A stretch of 64,000 nucleotides of DNA. Origin: an alpha proteobacterium L41A (GTDB taxonomy: Bacteria; Pseudomonadota; Alphaproteobacteria; Caulobacterales; Caulobacteraceae). Shown here in pieces: positions 22,077-33,845 of the stretch. The notes beneath the pieces were generated by a model, which saw only the letters and a list, made by a program, of their open reading frames with translations, was not told where the DNA came from and searched no databases. Numbering within the stretch: position 1 is the first letter of the stretch; every line of letters begins with the position of its first letter. Made by a program: the position numbers and the translations under genes. Location: the NCBI GenBank assembly GCA_000335735.1, contig AMYY01000001.1, positions 124,001-188,000 of the forward strand. Reading direction: 5' to 3'.

Positions 22077-23519
22077 CTACCCGTTCCCGAAGCCGGCGCT
22101 CGCAGCCTTGGTCAGCGGCTCCAGCCAGGTCAGACCGACGATCACCAGCGGGAAGGCGAAGGCGGCGCAGGCCCACCCGATCCACTTCGCCTCGACCGGC
22201 GCGGGGTCGGTGGCGATGTCGTCCACCGGCGCATCGAACCACATCAGCTTGATGATGCGCAGATAGTAGAAGGCGGCGACGACCGAGGCGACCAGACCGG
22301 CGGCCGCGACGGGCCACAGTCCTGCATCAGCGGCGGCCCCGAACACATAATATTTGCCCCAGAAGCCCGAGAACGGCGGCATGCCCAGGACCGACAGCGA
22401 CAGGATGGTCAGGGCCACGGCAGTCAGCGGCCGATCCTTCTTCAATCCGGCCAGATCGGCGATGCGGCGGATAGGACGGCCCGACTTGGACAGGCTGAGC
22501 AGGATGGCGAAGAAGCCCAGCTGGTCGATGACATACAGCGTCATGAACATCAGCATGGCCTGCAGGCCCTCAGCCGTGCCCGCCGCAATGCCCAGCAGGG
22601 CGTAACCGATGTTGGCGATCGAGGAATAGGCCAGCAGGCGCTGGATGTCCTTCTGCGCCAGGCCGCCGAAGGCGCCGACGACGAAGCTGATCAGCGAGAT
22701 GGCGATCAGGACCTGCGACCACTGGGCGTGGGCGTCGCCGAAACCGTTTTCCAGCGCGCGGGCGATCAGCACCATGGCCGCCACCTTGGGCGCCGTGGCG
22801 AACAGGGCCACGACCGGCGTCGGCGCGCCTTCATAGACGTCGGGCGTCCACATGTGGAACGGCGCGGCCGAAACCTTGAACGCCAGGCCGCAGATCAGGA
22901 ACACCAGGCCGAAGACCAGGCCCGGGCCGGGATTGTCGGCGGCGACGGCGGCGATGTCCTCGAACCGCATCGAGCCGGCGAAGCCGTAAATCAGGCTGGC
23001 GCCATACAGCAGCAGGCCCGACGACAGCGCGCCCAGGACGAAATACTTCAGGCCCGCTTCCGACGCCTTGACGTCGTTGCGATGGAAGGCCGCCAGCACA
23101 TACAGGGCCAGGGAGTGCAGCTCGATGCCCACATACATCGAAATCAGGTCGCCCGAGGACGCCATCATGCCCATGCCGGCCGAGGCCAGCACGATCAGGA
23201 CGGGATATTCGAACTTGGCGATGCGCGTACGCTTCATCCAGCCGTCGCCCAGCACGACCGCAACGGCGGCCGACAGATAGATCAGGCTCTTGGCGTAGAT
23301 GGCCAGCGGATCGGCGACATAGGCACCGTTGAAGGCGACGCCCCACGGTCCGACGATCGAGATGACCGATGCGGCGATCAGCAGCAGGACCGAAAGGATC
23401 GAGACCAAACGGGCGCTCTTGTCGCCGATGAAGGCGCCGACCATCAGCAGGACCAGGGCGCCGACCGCGAGGGTGACTTCCGAGGCGGCGAGATGCAGGG
23501 CGGAGGATAGATCAGGCAT
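22077..23519 (-). CDS. nuoN: NADH-quinone oxidoreductase subunit N
   Basis: Antiporter-like membrane subunit of complex I, part of the proton-pumping arm. The 480-aa protein is a series of about 14 helices. Conserved lysine and loop features are visible in YFVLGALSSGLLLYG, AFKVSAAPFHMWTPDVYEG and AYSSIANIGYALLG. It is the last nuo gene and is followed 4 bp later by birA. Confidence 0.95.
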   Translation of the reverse strand: MPDLSSALHLAASEVTLAVGALVLLMVGAFIGDKSARLVSILSVLLLIAASVISIVGPWGVAFNGAYVADPLAIYAKSLIYLSAAVAVVLGDGWMKRTRIAKFEYPVLIVLASAGMGMMASSGDLISMYVGIELHSLALYVLAAFHRNDVKASEAGLKYFVLGALSSGLLLYGASLIYGFAGSMRFEDIAAVAADNPGPGLVFGLVFLICGLAFKVSAAPFHMWTPDVYEGAPTPVVALFATAPKVAAMVLIARALENGFGDAHAQWSQVLIAISLISFVVGAFGGLAQKDIQRLLAYSSIANIGYALLGIAAGTAEGLQAMLMFMTLYVIDQLGFFAILLSLSKSGRPIRRIADLAGLKKDRPLTAVALTILSLSVLGMPPFSGFWGKYYVFGAAADAGLWPVAAAGLVASVVAAFYYLRIIKLMWFDAPVDDIATDPAPVEAKWIGWACAAFAFPLVIVGLTWLEPLTKAASAGFGNG

Positions 23520-23528
23520 CTGTAAGTC

Positions 23529-25013
23529 TCACCCGCCGATCGCGGCGCGATACGCGCTGGTCAGGGCCTCGACGGCAGGCCCGGTGTAATCGAGGACAGA
23601 GGCCGGATGGACCCCCAGCCAGATGGTGCCGACGATCAGGGGCACGAACAGCAGCAGTTCGCGCTTGTCGATGTCGGTGATGGTCTCAAGCTTCGGATTG
23701 GTGATCTCGCCGAACATGACCGCGCGGTACAGGGTCAAGGCATAAACCGCCGAGAAGATGACGCCCGAGGCCGCGACCAGCGCCGCCCAGGTCGAGGCGT
23801 TGTAGGCCCCGGTCATGGTCAGAACTTCGCCGATGAAGCCCGAGGTGCCCGGCAGACCGACGTTGGCCATGGTGAACATCAGGAAGATGGCGGCGTACCA
23901 CGGCATCTTCGACGTCAGGCCGCCGTAGAAGGCGATCTCGCGAGTATGCATCCGGTCATAGACGACGCCGACGCACAGGAACAGCGCGCCCGAAATCAGA
24001 CCGTGGCTGATCATCTGGAAGATGGCGCCCTGCATGCCGATGTCGTTGCCGGCGAAAATGCCCAGGGTCACGAAGCCCATGTGGGCCACGGACGAATAGG
24101 CGATCAGCTTCTTGATGTCCGTCTGACGCCAGGCGACCAGCGACGTGTAGACGATGGCGATCACCGACAGGGTGAAGACCAGCGGCCGGAACATCTCCGA
24201 CGCCATCGGGAACATCGGCACATTGAACAGGATGAAGCCGTATCCGCCCAGCTTCAGCAGAATGCCCGCCAGAATGACCGAACCGGCCGTCGGCGCCTGA
24301 ACGTGGGCGTCGGGCAGCCAGGTGTGGACAGGCCACATCGGCATCTTGACCGCGAACGAAGCGAAGAAGGCCAGCCAAAGGATCGGCTGGACGGCTGGAT
24401 CGAAGGCGAAACGCTTCAGCTCGGGAATGCTGGTGGTGCCCGCCTCATGCGCCATCCACAGCATGGCCAGCAGCATCAGGACAGACCCCAGCAGGGTGTA
24501 GAGGAAGAACTTGTAGGCCGCATAGATGCGGTTCTGACCGCCCCAGATGCCGATGATCAGGAACATCGGGACCAGGGTGCCTTCAAAGAAGATATAGAAG
24601 AGGAACAGGTCCAGCGAGGTGAACACCCCGATGACCAGCGTCTCCAGCACCAGGAAGGCGATCATATATTCGACGACGCGCGTCTCGACCGACTTCCAGC
24701 TGGCCAGGATGCAGATCGGCATCAGGAAGGCCGTCAGCAGCACGAACAGGATCGAGATCCCGTCGACGCCCAGGTGATAGCTGGCGCCCGCGAACCACGG
24801 GACCAGCTCCACGAACTGATAGTTGGTGTTGGCCGGATCGAAGCCGGCGACCAGCACGACCGACACCGCCAGGGTCACCAGGGTGGTGATCAACGCGATC
24901 CAGCGGGCGGCCGGCGCGGTCGCATCGGCCGACTTGGACGTCAGCCGGGCGGCGAATATCGCCAGCGCCCCGACCAGGGGCAGGAATGTAACAAGGCTCA
25001 GGATGTAGGGCAC
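23529..25013 (-). CDS. nuoM: NADH-quinone oxidoreductase subunit M
   Basis: Antiporter-like membrane subunit. The 494-aa protein shows the pump glutamate region ([27 protein letters not shown]), [17 protein letters not shown] with the conserved lysine, and [14 protein letters not shown]. It lies 4 bp after nuoL and 9 bp before nuoN. Confidence 0.96.
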   Translation of the reverse strand: MPYILSLVTFLPLVGALAIFAARLTSKSADATAPAARWIALITTLVTLAVSVVLVAGFDPANTNYQFVELVPWFAGASYHLGVDGISILFVLLTAFLMPICILASWKSVETRVVEYMIAFLVLETLVIGVFTSLDLFLFYIFFEGTLVPMFLIIGIWGGQNRIYAAYKFFLYTLLGSVLMLLAMLWMAHEAGTTSIPELKRFAFDPAVQPILWLAFFASFAVKMPMWPVHTWLPDAHVQAPTAGSVILAGILLKLGGYGFILFNVPMFPMASEMFRPLVFTLSVIAIVYTSLVAWRQTDIKKLIAYSSVAHMGFVTLGIFAGNDIGMQGAIFQMISHGLISGALFLCVGVVYDRMHTREIAFYGGLTSKMPWYAAIFLMFTMANVGLPGTSGFIGEVLTMTGAYNASTWAALVAASGVIFSAVYALTLYRAVMFGEITNPKLETITDIDKRELLLFVPLIVGTIWLGVHPASVLDYTGPAVEALTSAYRAAIGG

Positions 25014-25017
25014 GAGA

Positions 25018-27105
25018 TCAGGCTCCCCACGCGAGGATGGCGAAGGTGAGCAGACCAGCCACCCCGAGCAGCATCACGAAGGCGTAGTGATAGACATAGC
25101 CGGACTGGATCTTGCCCAGTCGAGCGGCGGATTTCAGCGACACCCAGGCGGCGCCGTTCGGGCCCAAACCGTCGATGATCTTCACGTCGCAGATCGTCCA
25201 GAAGAAGTTCCCGATGGCGCGGAAGCCGCGCACGAACACGAAGTCGTACAGCTCGTCGAAATACCACTTGTTGTAGAGGAAGCGGTAGATGACGCCGTTC
25301 CGCTCGGCCATGCGACGGCCCATGCCCTCGCGAGCGACGTAGATCCAATAGGCGAAGGCGGTGCCGATCAGCGTCAGGATCAGCGGCGACCACTTCACCC
25401 AGGTCGGGACGTCGTGGCTTTCGTGCAGAACGTGGTTGTTCGCGCCAGTGAAGATCGCGCCGCGCCAGAACTCGCCCTCGTGGTGACCGATGAAGTGCGG
25501 CGCGAAGACGAAGCCGGCCGCGACGGCGCCGACCGACAGCAGGATCAGCGGGATCAGCATGACCAGCGGGCTCTCATGGGGCTTCAGCGGGCCATGATGA
25601 CCGTGGTCGTCATGCGCATGATCGCCGTGATGATCGCCGACCGGCTCGGAATGGGTTTCCAGCTGAGCGTGGGAAGCGTGGTCGTCAGCATGATGGGCGT
25701 CGCCCTCTTCCTTCCACACCGGCTTGTTGTGGAAGGTCATGAAGACCAGGCGCCACGAATAGTAGGCCGTCAGACCGGCGGCGATGATGCCGACGAAGAA
25801 GGCGAACAAGCCGATGGCCGAATGACCCGAAGCCGCCGAGGCATAGGCGCTCTCGATGATCGAGTCCTTGGAGTAGAAGCCGGCGAAGCCGCCGACGCCG
25901 GGGATGCCCAGGCCGGTGATGGCGATGGTGCCGATGGTCATCACCGCATAGGTGACCGGCAGCAGCTTCCATAGCCCGCCCATCTTCCGCATGTCCTGCT
26001 CGTGGTGCATGCCGTGGATGACCGAGCCGGCGCCCAAGAACAGCAGCGCCTTGAAGAAGGCGTGCGTGAACAGGTGGAACATGGCCGCCTGATAGGCGCC
26101 GACGCCCGCCGCGAAGAACATGTAGCCCAGCTGCGAACAGGTCGAATAGGCGATGACCCGCTTGATGTCGTTCTGGGTCAGGCCGACCGTGGCGGCGAAC
26201 AGGGCCGTGATCGCACCGATGATGGCGATGATCTGCGAGGCACCCGGCGCATATTCATAGATCGGCGACAGCAGGCAGACCATATAGACGCCGGCGGTGA
26301 CCATGGTCGCAGCGTGGATCAGCGCCGACACCGGGGTCGGGCCTTCCATCGCGTCCGGCAACCAGGTGTGCAGGAAGAACTGGGCCGACTTGCCCATGGC
26401 GCCGATGAACAGCAGGAAGCCGGCCAGATCCAGCGCGGACCACTGGACGCCCAGGAACTCCCACGTCGTGCCGGCCTTGGTGGCGATCAGCGGGAACAGT
26501 TCGGCGAAGTTGATGGTGCCGTACATCCAGAAGATCGTCATGATCCCCAGCACGAAACCGAAGTCGCCGACGCGGTTGACGACGAAGGCCTTGATGGCGG
26601 CGGCGCTGGCGGTCGGCTTCTTGAACCAGAATCCGATCAGCAGATAGGACGCCAGGCCCACGCCTTCCCAGCCGAAGAAGATCTGCATGAAGTCGGCCGC
26701 CGTCACCAGCGCCAGCATCATGAAGGTGAACAGCGACAGATAGGCGAAGAAGCGCGGCCGGCTGTCGTCCTCGGCCATGTAGCCCCAGGAATACAGGTGA
26801 ACCAGCGACGACACGCTGGTGACCACGATCAGCATGGTCGCCGACAGAGCGTCGATGCGGATCGACCAGGCCGACTGGAAGTCGCCGACATTGATGAAAG
26901 GCGCCAGGCGAATGGTGAAGGGCTCCATATGGCCCCAGGTCCATTGGCCGAACACCGTCCAGGCAACGGCGCACGAGAAGAACAGCAGGCCGGTCGTGAC
27001 GGCCTGCGACGGGATGTCGCCAATCCGGCGTCCGAAGAAGCCGGCGATGGCCGCGCCCAGCAGCGGGGCGAAGATCCCGAGAATGACGAGGGTATGGAAG
27101 GTCAC
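25018..27105 (-). CDS. nuoL: NADH-quinone oxidoreductase subunit L
   Basis: Distal antiporter-like subunit with the long lateral helix of complex I. The 695-aa protein has the expected core ([34 protein letters not shown]). Between the core and the C-terminal helix, about residues 465-515, lies a loop with some 15 histidines and many aspartates. The loop is a lineage feature of unknown role. It is 2 bp after nuoK. Confidence 0.96.
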   Translation of the reverse strand: MTFHTLVILGIFAPLLGAAIAGFFGRRIGDIPSQAVTTGLLFFSCAVAWTVFGQWTWGHMEPFTIRLAPFINVGDFQSAWSIRIDALSATMLIVVTSVSSLVHLYSWGYMAEDDSRPRFFAYLSLFTFMMLALVTAADFMQIFFGWEGVGLASYLLIGFWFKKPTASAAAIKAFVVNRVGDFGFVLGIMTIFWMYGTINFAELFPLIATKAGTTWEFLGVQWSALDLAGFLLFIGAMGKSAQFFLHTWLPDAMEGPTPVSALIHAATMVTAGVYMVCLLSPIYEYAPGASQIIAIIGAITALFAATVGLTQNDIKRVIAYSTCSQLGYMFFAAGVGAYQAAMFHLFTHAFFKALLFLGAGSVIHGMHHEQDMRKMGGLWKLLPVTYAVMTIGTIAITGLGIPGVGGFAGFYSKDSIIESAYASAASGHSAIGLFAFFVGIIAAGLTAYYSWRLVFMTFHNKPVWKEEGDAHHADDHASHAQLETHSEPVGDHHGDHAHDDHGHHGPLKPHESPLVMLIPLILLSVGAVAAGFVFAPHFIGHHEGEFWRGAIFTGANNHVLHESHDVPTWVKWSPLILTLIGTAFAYWIYVAREGMGRRMAERNGVIYRFLYNKWYFDELYDFVFVRGFRAIGNFFWTICDVKIIDGLGPNGAAWVSLKSAARLGKIQSGYVYHYAFVMLLGVAGLLTFAILAWGA

Positions 27106-27107
27106 GC

Positions 27108-27413
27108 TCAGCCCTTCATCACGGAGGCGTCATCCACGGCGATGTCGCCGCGGTTACGGAAGAAGGTCACCAGGATCGCCAGGCCGACGGCGGCCTCGGC
27201 CGCGGCGACGGTCAGGACGAACATCGCCATGATCTGCCCGCTGATCTCGTTCAGATAGGTCGAGAAGGCGACGAAGTTGATGTTCACCGCCAGCAGGATC
27301 AGCTCGATCGACATCAGGATGATGATGACGTTCTTGCGGTTCACGAAGATGCCGAACACCCCGATGGTGAACAGGATCGCGGCGACCGTCAGATAGTGGG
27401 TCAGACCGATCAT
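27108..27413 (-). CDS. nuoK: NADH-quinone oxidoreductase subunit K
   Basis: Small membrane subunit (101 aa, three helices) of complex I. It contains the conserved buried glutamates in [16 protein letters not shown] and [11 protein letters not shown]. The ATG at 27413 overlaps the nuoJ stop (TGATG). The longer upstream frame is a shadow of nuoJ. Confidence 0.95.
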   Translation of the reverse strand: MIGLTHYLTVAAILFTIGVFGIFVNRKNVIIILMSIELILLAVNINFVAFSTYLNEISGQIMAMFVLTVAAAEAAVGLAILVTFFRNRGDIAVDDASVMKG

Positions 27414-28039
27414 CAGAGAAGCTCCTCGGCGCTGACGCCTTCGCCCGTGGCGGCGGACTTGATCTCGACCGACTTGCGACGGTCGCGGTTCACCTGGTCG
27501 CCGGGGTTCTGGCGTTTGATGTGCGGCTTGTGGCGCAGGGTCAGGGTGATGGCGCCGATCATCGCGATCAGCAGCACGATCCCGGCCGCCTGGAAGAAGT
27601 AGACATAGTCTGTGTAGAGCACGCGGCCGATGGCCTCGACGTTCGTCACGCTGGCGTCCGGCGCGCCCGGCGCCGGCAGGCCCGCGGCGGCGCCGCCCTG
27701 AACCACGGCGACCGAGACGATGATCATCTCGACCAGCAGCACGGCGGCGATGATGGCGCCCAGCGGCAGATAGCGCGCGTAGCCTTCGCGCAGCTTCAGG
27801 AAGTCTACGTCCAGCATCATGACGACGAACAGGAACAGCACCGCGACCGCGCCCACATAGACGACGACCAGCAGCATCGCCAGAAACTCGGCGCCCAGCA
27901 GGACGAACAGACCGGCCGACGAGAAGAAGGCCAGGATCAACCACAGCACGCTGTGCACCGGGTTGCGCGCGGTCACGACCAGAAGGCCGGAAACCGTGGC
28001 GACCGCCGCCAGCAGATAGAAGGCTATGCCTTGCAGCAT
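27413..28039 (-). CDS. nuoJ: NADH-quinone oxidoreductase subunit J
   Basis: Membrane subunit carrying the pi-bulge helix region of complex I ([20 protein letters not shown]). The protein has 208 aa, with five helices and a charged C-terminal tail of about 40 residues. The start [11 protein letters not shown] matches the family; the frame continues upstream through the 73-bp nuoI-nuoJ spacer without similarity. It is coupled to nuoK. Confidence 0.95.
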   Translation of the reverse strand: MLQGIAFYLLAAVATVSGLLVVTARNPVHSVLWLILAFFSSAGLFVLLGAEFLAMLLVVVYVGAVAVLFLFVVMMLDVDFLKLREGYARYLPLGAIIAAVLLVEMIIVSVAVVQGGAAAGLPAPGAPDASVTNVEAIGRVLYTDYVYFFQAAGIVLLIAMIGAITLTLRHKPHIKRQNPGDQVNRDRRKSVEIKSAATGEGVSAEELL

Positions 28040-28112
28040 GTCGGGACGAAGCCCCTTTCGTATCGGCCGCGACCCCCATTCAGGAATCGCCGACCCGTTA
28101 GCGAGATGCGCC

Positions 28113-28604
28113 TTAGCGGTAAGGCGCGTCGAGTTCCAGATTCTTGGCGATCTGACGTTCCCAGCGGTCGCCGTTATCGAGCAGGCGTTGTTTGTCGTAG
28201 AGCAGCTCTTCGCGCGTCTCGACAGCGAACTCCGAGTTCGGCCCTTCCACGATGGCGTCCACCGGGCAGGCCTCCTGGCAAAGGCCGCAGTAGATGCATT
28301 TGACCATGTCGATGTCGTAGCGGGTCGTGCGGCGGCTGCCATCGGCGCGCGGCTCGGCCTCGATGGTGATGGCCTGGGCGGGGCAGATGGCCTCGCACAG
28401 CTTGCAGGCGATGCAGCGTTCCTCGCCGTTCGCATAGCGACGCAGCGCATGCTCGCCGCGGAAGCGCGGCGACTGCGGATTGCGCTCGAACGGATAGTTC
28501 ACCGTCATCTTGGGACGGGCCATATATTTCAGCGATAGACCGATGGCGCCGATGACGTCCAGCATCATCGCGCCCTTGGTCGCCTGGACGATACGGGTGA
28601 ACAT
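28113..28604 (-). CDS. nuoI: NADH-quinone oxidoreductase subunit I
   Basis: Peripheral-arm subunit with two [4Fe-4S] clusters (N6a, N6b). The 163-aa protein contains the two ferredoxin motifs [16 protein letters not shown] and [16 protein letters not shown]. Its ATG overlaps the stop of a small lipoprotein gene (TGATG), so it is translationally coupled to a non-nuo gene. A 73-bp gap leads to nuoJ. Confidence 0.96.
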   Translation of the reverse strand: MFTRIVQATKGAMMLDVIGAIGLSLKYMARPKMTVNYPFERNPQSPRFRGEHALRRYANGEERCIACKLCEAICPAQAITIEAEPRADGSRRTTRYDIDMVKCIYCGLCQEACPVDAIVEGPNSEFAVETREELLYDKQRLLDNGDRWERQIAKNLELDAPYR

Positions 28605-28792
28605 CAGGGCTTATCCTTGGGGGCGGGCGTCGTCGGAGTTTGGGAGGCGGTCGGCTGTCTGCCGCGCCAGTCGCGCTCGATGCGCTCCTGACGACGTTCC
28701 CATTGATAGCTGGATTCCGGCATGCGCGTATCGGGCGCACAGGCCAAAAGGGCTGGCGTCGCGGCAAGCGTCGACAGGAAAAGACGGGTCAT
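28604..28792 (-). CDS. Small putative lipoprotein inside the nuo operon (62 aa)
   Basis: Begins [21 protein letters not shown]: a signal peptide with lipobox LLAC, cysteine at residue 18. The mature part has only about 44 residues, with a charged Trp/Arg/Glu segment and a Pro/Thr/Lys tail. No family recognised. It overlaps the preceding small lipoprotein gene by ATGA and nuoI by TGATG, so it is read with complex I. It could be an assembly or membrane-arm accessory factor, but that is only an inference from position. Confidence 0.65.
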   Translation of the reverse strand: MTRLFLSTLAATPALLACAPDTRMPESSYQWERRQERIERDWRGRQPTASQTPTTPAPKDKP

Positions 28793-29010
28793 CGCGCCAC
28801 CTGTATGCGGTTCTTGCAGTCGTTCGACTCAAAGTGGGGATCGTCCGGGCTCATCATCCGGCACAGGCGAAGGCGTTCGTCGTCATGGCGACGCTCGATA
28901 GCGCGTTCATCCGCCGAGGGCTGACGTTCAGCCGGCCAGATCTTGCCGGGCGCACAGGCGCCCAGTGTGGACAGCGCGACCAGGCCTGGCACGAGATGAC
29001 GCTTGTTCAT
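28789..29010 (-). CDS. Small putative lipoprotein inside the nuo operon (73 aa)
   Basis: Begins [22 protein letters not shown], a lipoprotein signal with cysteine near residue 19, then a mature part of about 55 residues rich in Arg, Glu and Asp and containing two more cysteines (RLCRMM and NDCKNR), which could form a disulfide. The ATG overlaps the nuoH stop (TGATG); a GTG one codon earlier is possible. It is followed by a second small lipoprotein with a 4-bp overlap. Function unknown. Confidence 0.65.
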   Translation of the reverse strand: MNKRHLVPGLVALSTLGACAPGKIWPAERQPSADERAIERRHDDERLRLCRMMSPDDPHFESNDCKNRIQVAR

Positions 29011-30086
29011 CACGACCCAACCACGAAGACACGCCAGGCCGACACGATCACGACCGCGATGAGCGACGTCGGCAGGAAGATCTTCCAGCCCAGACGCATC
29101 AGTTGGTCATAGCGATAGCGCGGCACGAAGGCCTTCACCATCGAGATCATGATGAACCAGAAGACCGTCTTGATCATGAAGGTCAGCAGATAGATCGTAT
29201 AGGCGATCCAGGCTGGCAGGCTGTCCAGGAAAGATTGCGAAAGGAAGCCGGGGTTCCAGCCGCCGAAGAACAGCAGGCTGATCATCGCCGACATGAAGAC
29301 GATGTTGACGTACTCGCCCATCATGAACAGCAGGTACGGCGTCGAGCTGTATTCGACCTGATAACCGGCGACCAGTTCGGATTCGGCCTCAGGCAGGTCG
29401 AACGGCGGACGGTTGGTCTCGGCCAGGGCCGAGATGAAGAAGATGATCGACATCGGGAACAGGATCACGACCAGCGGCCATGTGTCCTTGCCGCCCCCGA
29501 AGGCATACCAGTTCCAGGCGTAACCGCTCTGGCTGGCCACGATTTCCGACAGGTTCATGGTGCCGGCCAGCAGGATCACATTGATGATGATCAGGCCCAG
29601 CGAGACTTCATAGGACACCATCTGCGCCGCCGAACGCAGCGAACCCAGGAACGGATACTTCGAGTTCGAAGCCCAACCGCCCATGATGATGCCGTAAACG
29701 CCCAGCGACGACACGGCGAAGATGTACAGGATGCCGACGTTCAGGTCCGACACCACCCAGCCCGGCGCGAACGGAATGACCGCCCAGGCCATGAAGGCCA
29801 GGATGACGGTGATGATCGGGGCGATGATGAAGACCGCCTTGTCCGCGCCGGCCGGGATCACGACCTCCTTCAGCACGAACTTGATCATGTCCGCGAAGGA
29901 TTGAAGCAGGCCGAAGGGACCGACGACGTTCGGGCCCTTGCGCATCTGCACGCCCGCCCAGACCTTGCGGTCGGCCAGCAGCAGGAAGGCGACGGCGATC
30001 AGCACGCCGACGGTGATCAGCAGAACCTGACCGACCGTGATCAGCGTCCAGCCCAGAGGCGTGGCCCAGAAGGAAACGGGGTCCAT
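29010..30086 (-). CDS. nuoH: NADH-quinone oxidoreductase subunit H
   Basis: Membrane subunit at the junction with the peripheral arm; forms part of the quinone chamber. The 358-aa protein includes the quinone-site loops [17 protein letters not shown] and [20 protein letters not shown], which are highly conserved. It sits 3 bp after nuoG and overlaps the next small lipoprotein gene by one base. Confidence 0.96.
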   Translation of the reverse strand: MDPVSFWATPLGWTLITVGQVLLITVGVLIAVAFLLLADRKVWAGVQMRKGPNVVGPFGLLQSFADMIKFVLKEVVIPAGADKAVFIIAPIITVILAFMAWAVIPFAPGWVVSDLNVGILYIFAVSSLGVYGIIMGGWASNSKYPFLGSLRSAAQMVSYEVSLGLIIINVILLAGTMNLSEIVASQSGYAWNWYAFGGGKDTWPLVVILFPMSIIFFISALAETNRPPFDLPEAESELVAGYQVEYSSTPYLLFMMGEYVNIVFMSAMISLLFFGGWNPGFLSQSFLDSLPAWIAYTIYLLTFMIKTVFWFIMISMVKAFVPRYRYDQLMRLGWKIFLPTSLIAVVIVSAWRVFVVGS

Positions 30087-30089
30087 GGC

Positions 30090-32135
30090 TTACTCCGCCG
30101 CCATTGCGACCGGCTGGGTCCGCAGGGCGGACAGCTCGGCCATCGTCGCGCTGGCGCGCGCTATCGGATTGGAAAGATACGGGTCGGTCACGGCCGAGAC
30201 GAAGGCGCGGTCGCCCAGATCGCCCTTGGCGCCCAAGGCCGCCACGTCGAACGTCGCCGGCGCGGGCAGATAGTCGATCCGGCCGAAGGTCGGATGATCG
30301 CCCATCAGCTTGGCGCGCAGTTGCTCCAGCGTGTCGTAAGGCAGGGTCTTGTCGACGCGCGCCGACAGGGCGCGGATGATGGCCCAGTCTTCCTTGGCCT
30401 CGCCCTTGGGGAAGACGACGCGTTCGGCCATCTGCACCCGGCCCTCGGTGTTGACATACAGGCCGGCCTTCTCGGTATAGGCCGCGCCCGGCAGGATCAC
30501 GTCCGCGCCGTGCGCGCCGCGGTCGCCGTGGCTGCCCAGATAGACGCGGAAGGCGTTCGAACCGGTCGGATCGACCTCGTCTGCGCCCAACAGGAACAGC
30601 ACGTCTAGCGCATCCGGCTTGAGCATTTCGGCGACGGTCAGGCCGCCCTCAGCCGGCACGAAGCCCATGTCCAGACCGGCGACGCGCGACGCGGCATGGT
30701 GCAGGACGTTGAACCCGTTCCAGCCGTCAGCGAGGACGCCGACCTTCCTGGCCAGGGCGCCGAGCGCGTTCAGGACGGCCGGACCGCCCTCCCCGCCCAG
30801 CGCGCCGGAGCCGACGATGATCGCCGGACGCTCGGCCTTGGTCAGGAAGTCCAGCGCCGATTTCGGAAGCTTGGCCAGGGTCTGCGCGCCTGCGCCCAGA
30901 TAGGCGTAGTCGAACGTCAGGTCGGCCTGTTCGCCGATCAGACCGATCTCCATGTCGCCCTTCAGCCAGGCCTTGCGAAGGCGGGCGTTCAGCAGCGGCG
31001 CCTCGGTGCGCGGATTGGCGCCGACGATCAGAACGGCGTCAGCCTTTTCAATGCCTTCCAGGCCGGAGTTGAACAGCCATCCCTCACGCGGGCCGTAGCC
31101 CACGGCGGCGCCGTCCTGGCGGCAGTCGGTGTTGTTGGAGCCGAGCGCGCGGAACAGGTCCAGCGTCGCCTTCATCGACTCGGCGTCCTGAAGATCGCCG
31201 GCGATGACGCCGATGCGGTCGGCCGGTGCGGCCTTCAGCTTGGCGGCGACGGCGTCCAGCGCCTCGTTCCACGAGGCGGCGCGCAGCTTGCCGTTCTCGC
31301 GGATCCACGGACGGTCCAGACGACGCGCGGTCAGGCCGTCGACGACGTAGCGGCTCTTGTCCGACAGCCACTCCTCGTTGATGCCCTCATTGACGCGCGG
31401 CAGCACGCGCATGACCTCGGACCCGCGATAGTCGGCGCGGATGTTGGAGCCCAGGGCGTCCATGACGTCGATGGTCTCGGTCTTCTTCAGTTCCCACGGA
31501 CGATAGTGGTATTGCCACGGGCGGTGCGTCAGGGCGCCGACAGGGCACAGGTCATTGACATTGCCCGACAGTTCCGAGGCGACCGACTTTTCCAGATAGG
31601 TCGTGATCTCGGCGTCCTCGCCGCGCGAGATCATGCCGATGTCCGGCACGCCGGCGACTTCGGTGATGAAGCGGACGCAGCGCGTGCACTGAATGCAGCG
31701 CGTCATGAAGGTCTTGATGGTCGGACCCATCGCCTTTTCTTCGACCGCGCGCTTGTTTTCCGAATAGCGCGAGCCGTCGCGGCCGTAGCCGACCGACTGG
31801 TCCTGCAGGTCGCACTCGCCGCCCTGGTCGCAGATCGGGCAATCCAGCGGGTGGTTGATGAGCAGGAACTCCATCACCCCTTCGCGAGCCTTCTTGACCA
31901 TCGGCGTGTCGGTGAAGATTTCCTGACCGTCGGCGGCCGGAAGCGCGCACGAGGCCTGCGGCTTCGGCGGTCCAGGCTTCACCTCGACCAGGCACATGCG
32001 GCAGTTGCCGGCGATGGACAGGCGCTCATGATAGCAGAAGCGCGGAATTTCTTGTCCGGCGCGTTCGGCGACCTGGAGCACGGTCATGCCGGGCTCGAAC
32101 TCGGTTTCGACGCCGTTGACCTTGGCGATAGGCAT
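30090..32135 (-). CDS. nuoG: NADH-quinone oxidoreductase subunit G
   Basis: Fe-S-rich peripheral-arm subunit. It starts MPIAKVNGVETEFEPG, with the [2Fe-2S] set CYHERLSIAGNCRMC and a later Cys, HPLDCPICDQGGECDLQ, then CIQCTRCVRF, followed by a molybdopterin-oxidoreductase-like C-terminal domain lacking the cofactor. The 681-aa length is typical for alphaproteobacteria. The upstream in-frame extension overlaps a separate small lipoprotein gene and is not part of NuoG. Its start is coupled to that gene (TGATG). Confidence 0.95.
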   Translation of the reverse strand: MPIAKVNGVETEFEPGMTVLQVAERAGQEIPRFCYHERLSIAGNCRMCLVEVKPGPPKPQASCALPAADGQEIFTDTPMVKKAREGVMEFLLINHPLDCPICDQGGECDLQDQSVGYGRDGSRYSENKRAVEEKAMGPTIKTFMTRCIQCTRCVRFITEVAGVPDIGMISRGEDAEITTYLEKSVASELSGNVNDLCPVGALTHRPWQYHYRPWELKKTETIDVMDALGSNIRADYRGSEVMRVLPRVNEGINEEWLSDKSRYVVDGLTARRLDRPWIRENGKLRAASWNEALDAVAAKLKAAPADRIGVIAGDLQDAESMKATLDLFRALGSNNTDCRQDGAAVGYGPREGWLFNSGLEGIEKADAVLIVGANPRTEAPLLNARLRKAWLKGDMEIGLIGEQADLTFDYAYLGAGAQTLAKLPKSALDFLTKAERPAIIVGSGALGGEGGPAVLNALGALARKVGVLADGWNGFNVLHHAASRVAGLDMGFVPAEGGLTVAEMLKPDALDVLFLLGADEVDPTGSNAFRVYLGSHGDRGAHGADVILPGAAYTEKAGLYVNTEGRVQMAERVVFPKGEAKEDWAIIRALSARVDKTLPYDTLEQLRAKLMGDHPTFGRIDYLPAPATFDVAALGAKGDLGDRAFVSAVTDPYLSNPIARASATMAELSALRTQPVAMAAE

Positions 32136-32524
32136 CAGCGGGCCTCTTGCTTGGCGGCGGCAGCCGCCATTTGTACATCCACGGACATCCGCTGACCGTC
32201 GCGGAACAGGCCCGCACCGTCGGCTTCCGCCCGGCATTCGAATTCCAGCCTGCCGCCATCGACCGGCGCGCGCCACGACACCTGGGCCGTGCGTTCGCCG
32301 GTGGCGGTGAAGACGACGGCGTCGCCTTCCTGACCATACATGCGGTTCACCACGTCGCGGCAAGCCGTCTCGAGGTTCGCCGGAGTCGCCGCCATCGCGA
32401 CAGGCGCGACTTGAGCGGGGGCGGCCGTCGCAGGCGCGGTCGACGCTTCAGGCGCAACCTTTCCCCCCTCGCCGCAAGCGGCGAGGATCGGAAGCGTCAG
32501 CAACAGGGCGACGGCGAGGCGCAT
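32135..32524 (-). CDS. Putative lipoprotein between nuoF and nuoG (129 aa)
   Basis: A signal peptide with lipobox LAAC (cysteine near residue 17) is followed by an Ala/Pro/Val-rich linker and a globular part from about residue 55 (LETACRDVVNRMYGQEGDAVVFTATGERTAQVSWRA has the look of a small beta domain), containing two cysteines that could pair. No family recognised. It starts 2 bp after the nuoF stop and overlaps nuoG by one base, so it belongs to the operon. Function unknown. Confidence 0.7.
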   Translation of the reverse strand: MRLAVALLLTLPILAACGEGGKVAPEASTAPATAAPAQVAPVAMAATPANLETACRDVVNRMYGQEGDAVVFTATGERTAQVSWRAPVDGGRLEFECRAEADGAGLFRDGQRMSVDVQMAAAAAKQEAR

Positions 32525-32526
32525 CT

Positions 32527-33840
<1,314 letters not shown>

Positions 33841-33845
33841 GGCCC

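Noticed and set aside
21648-23510. Plus-strand frame of 620 aa over birA and nuoN
   Set aside because: Antisense shadow of conserved genes.
32136-32363. N-terminal extension of NuoG
   Set aside because: It lies over a lipoprotein gene in another frame; NuoG homologues start at MPIAKV.
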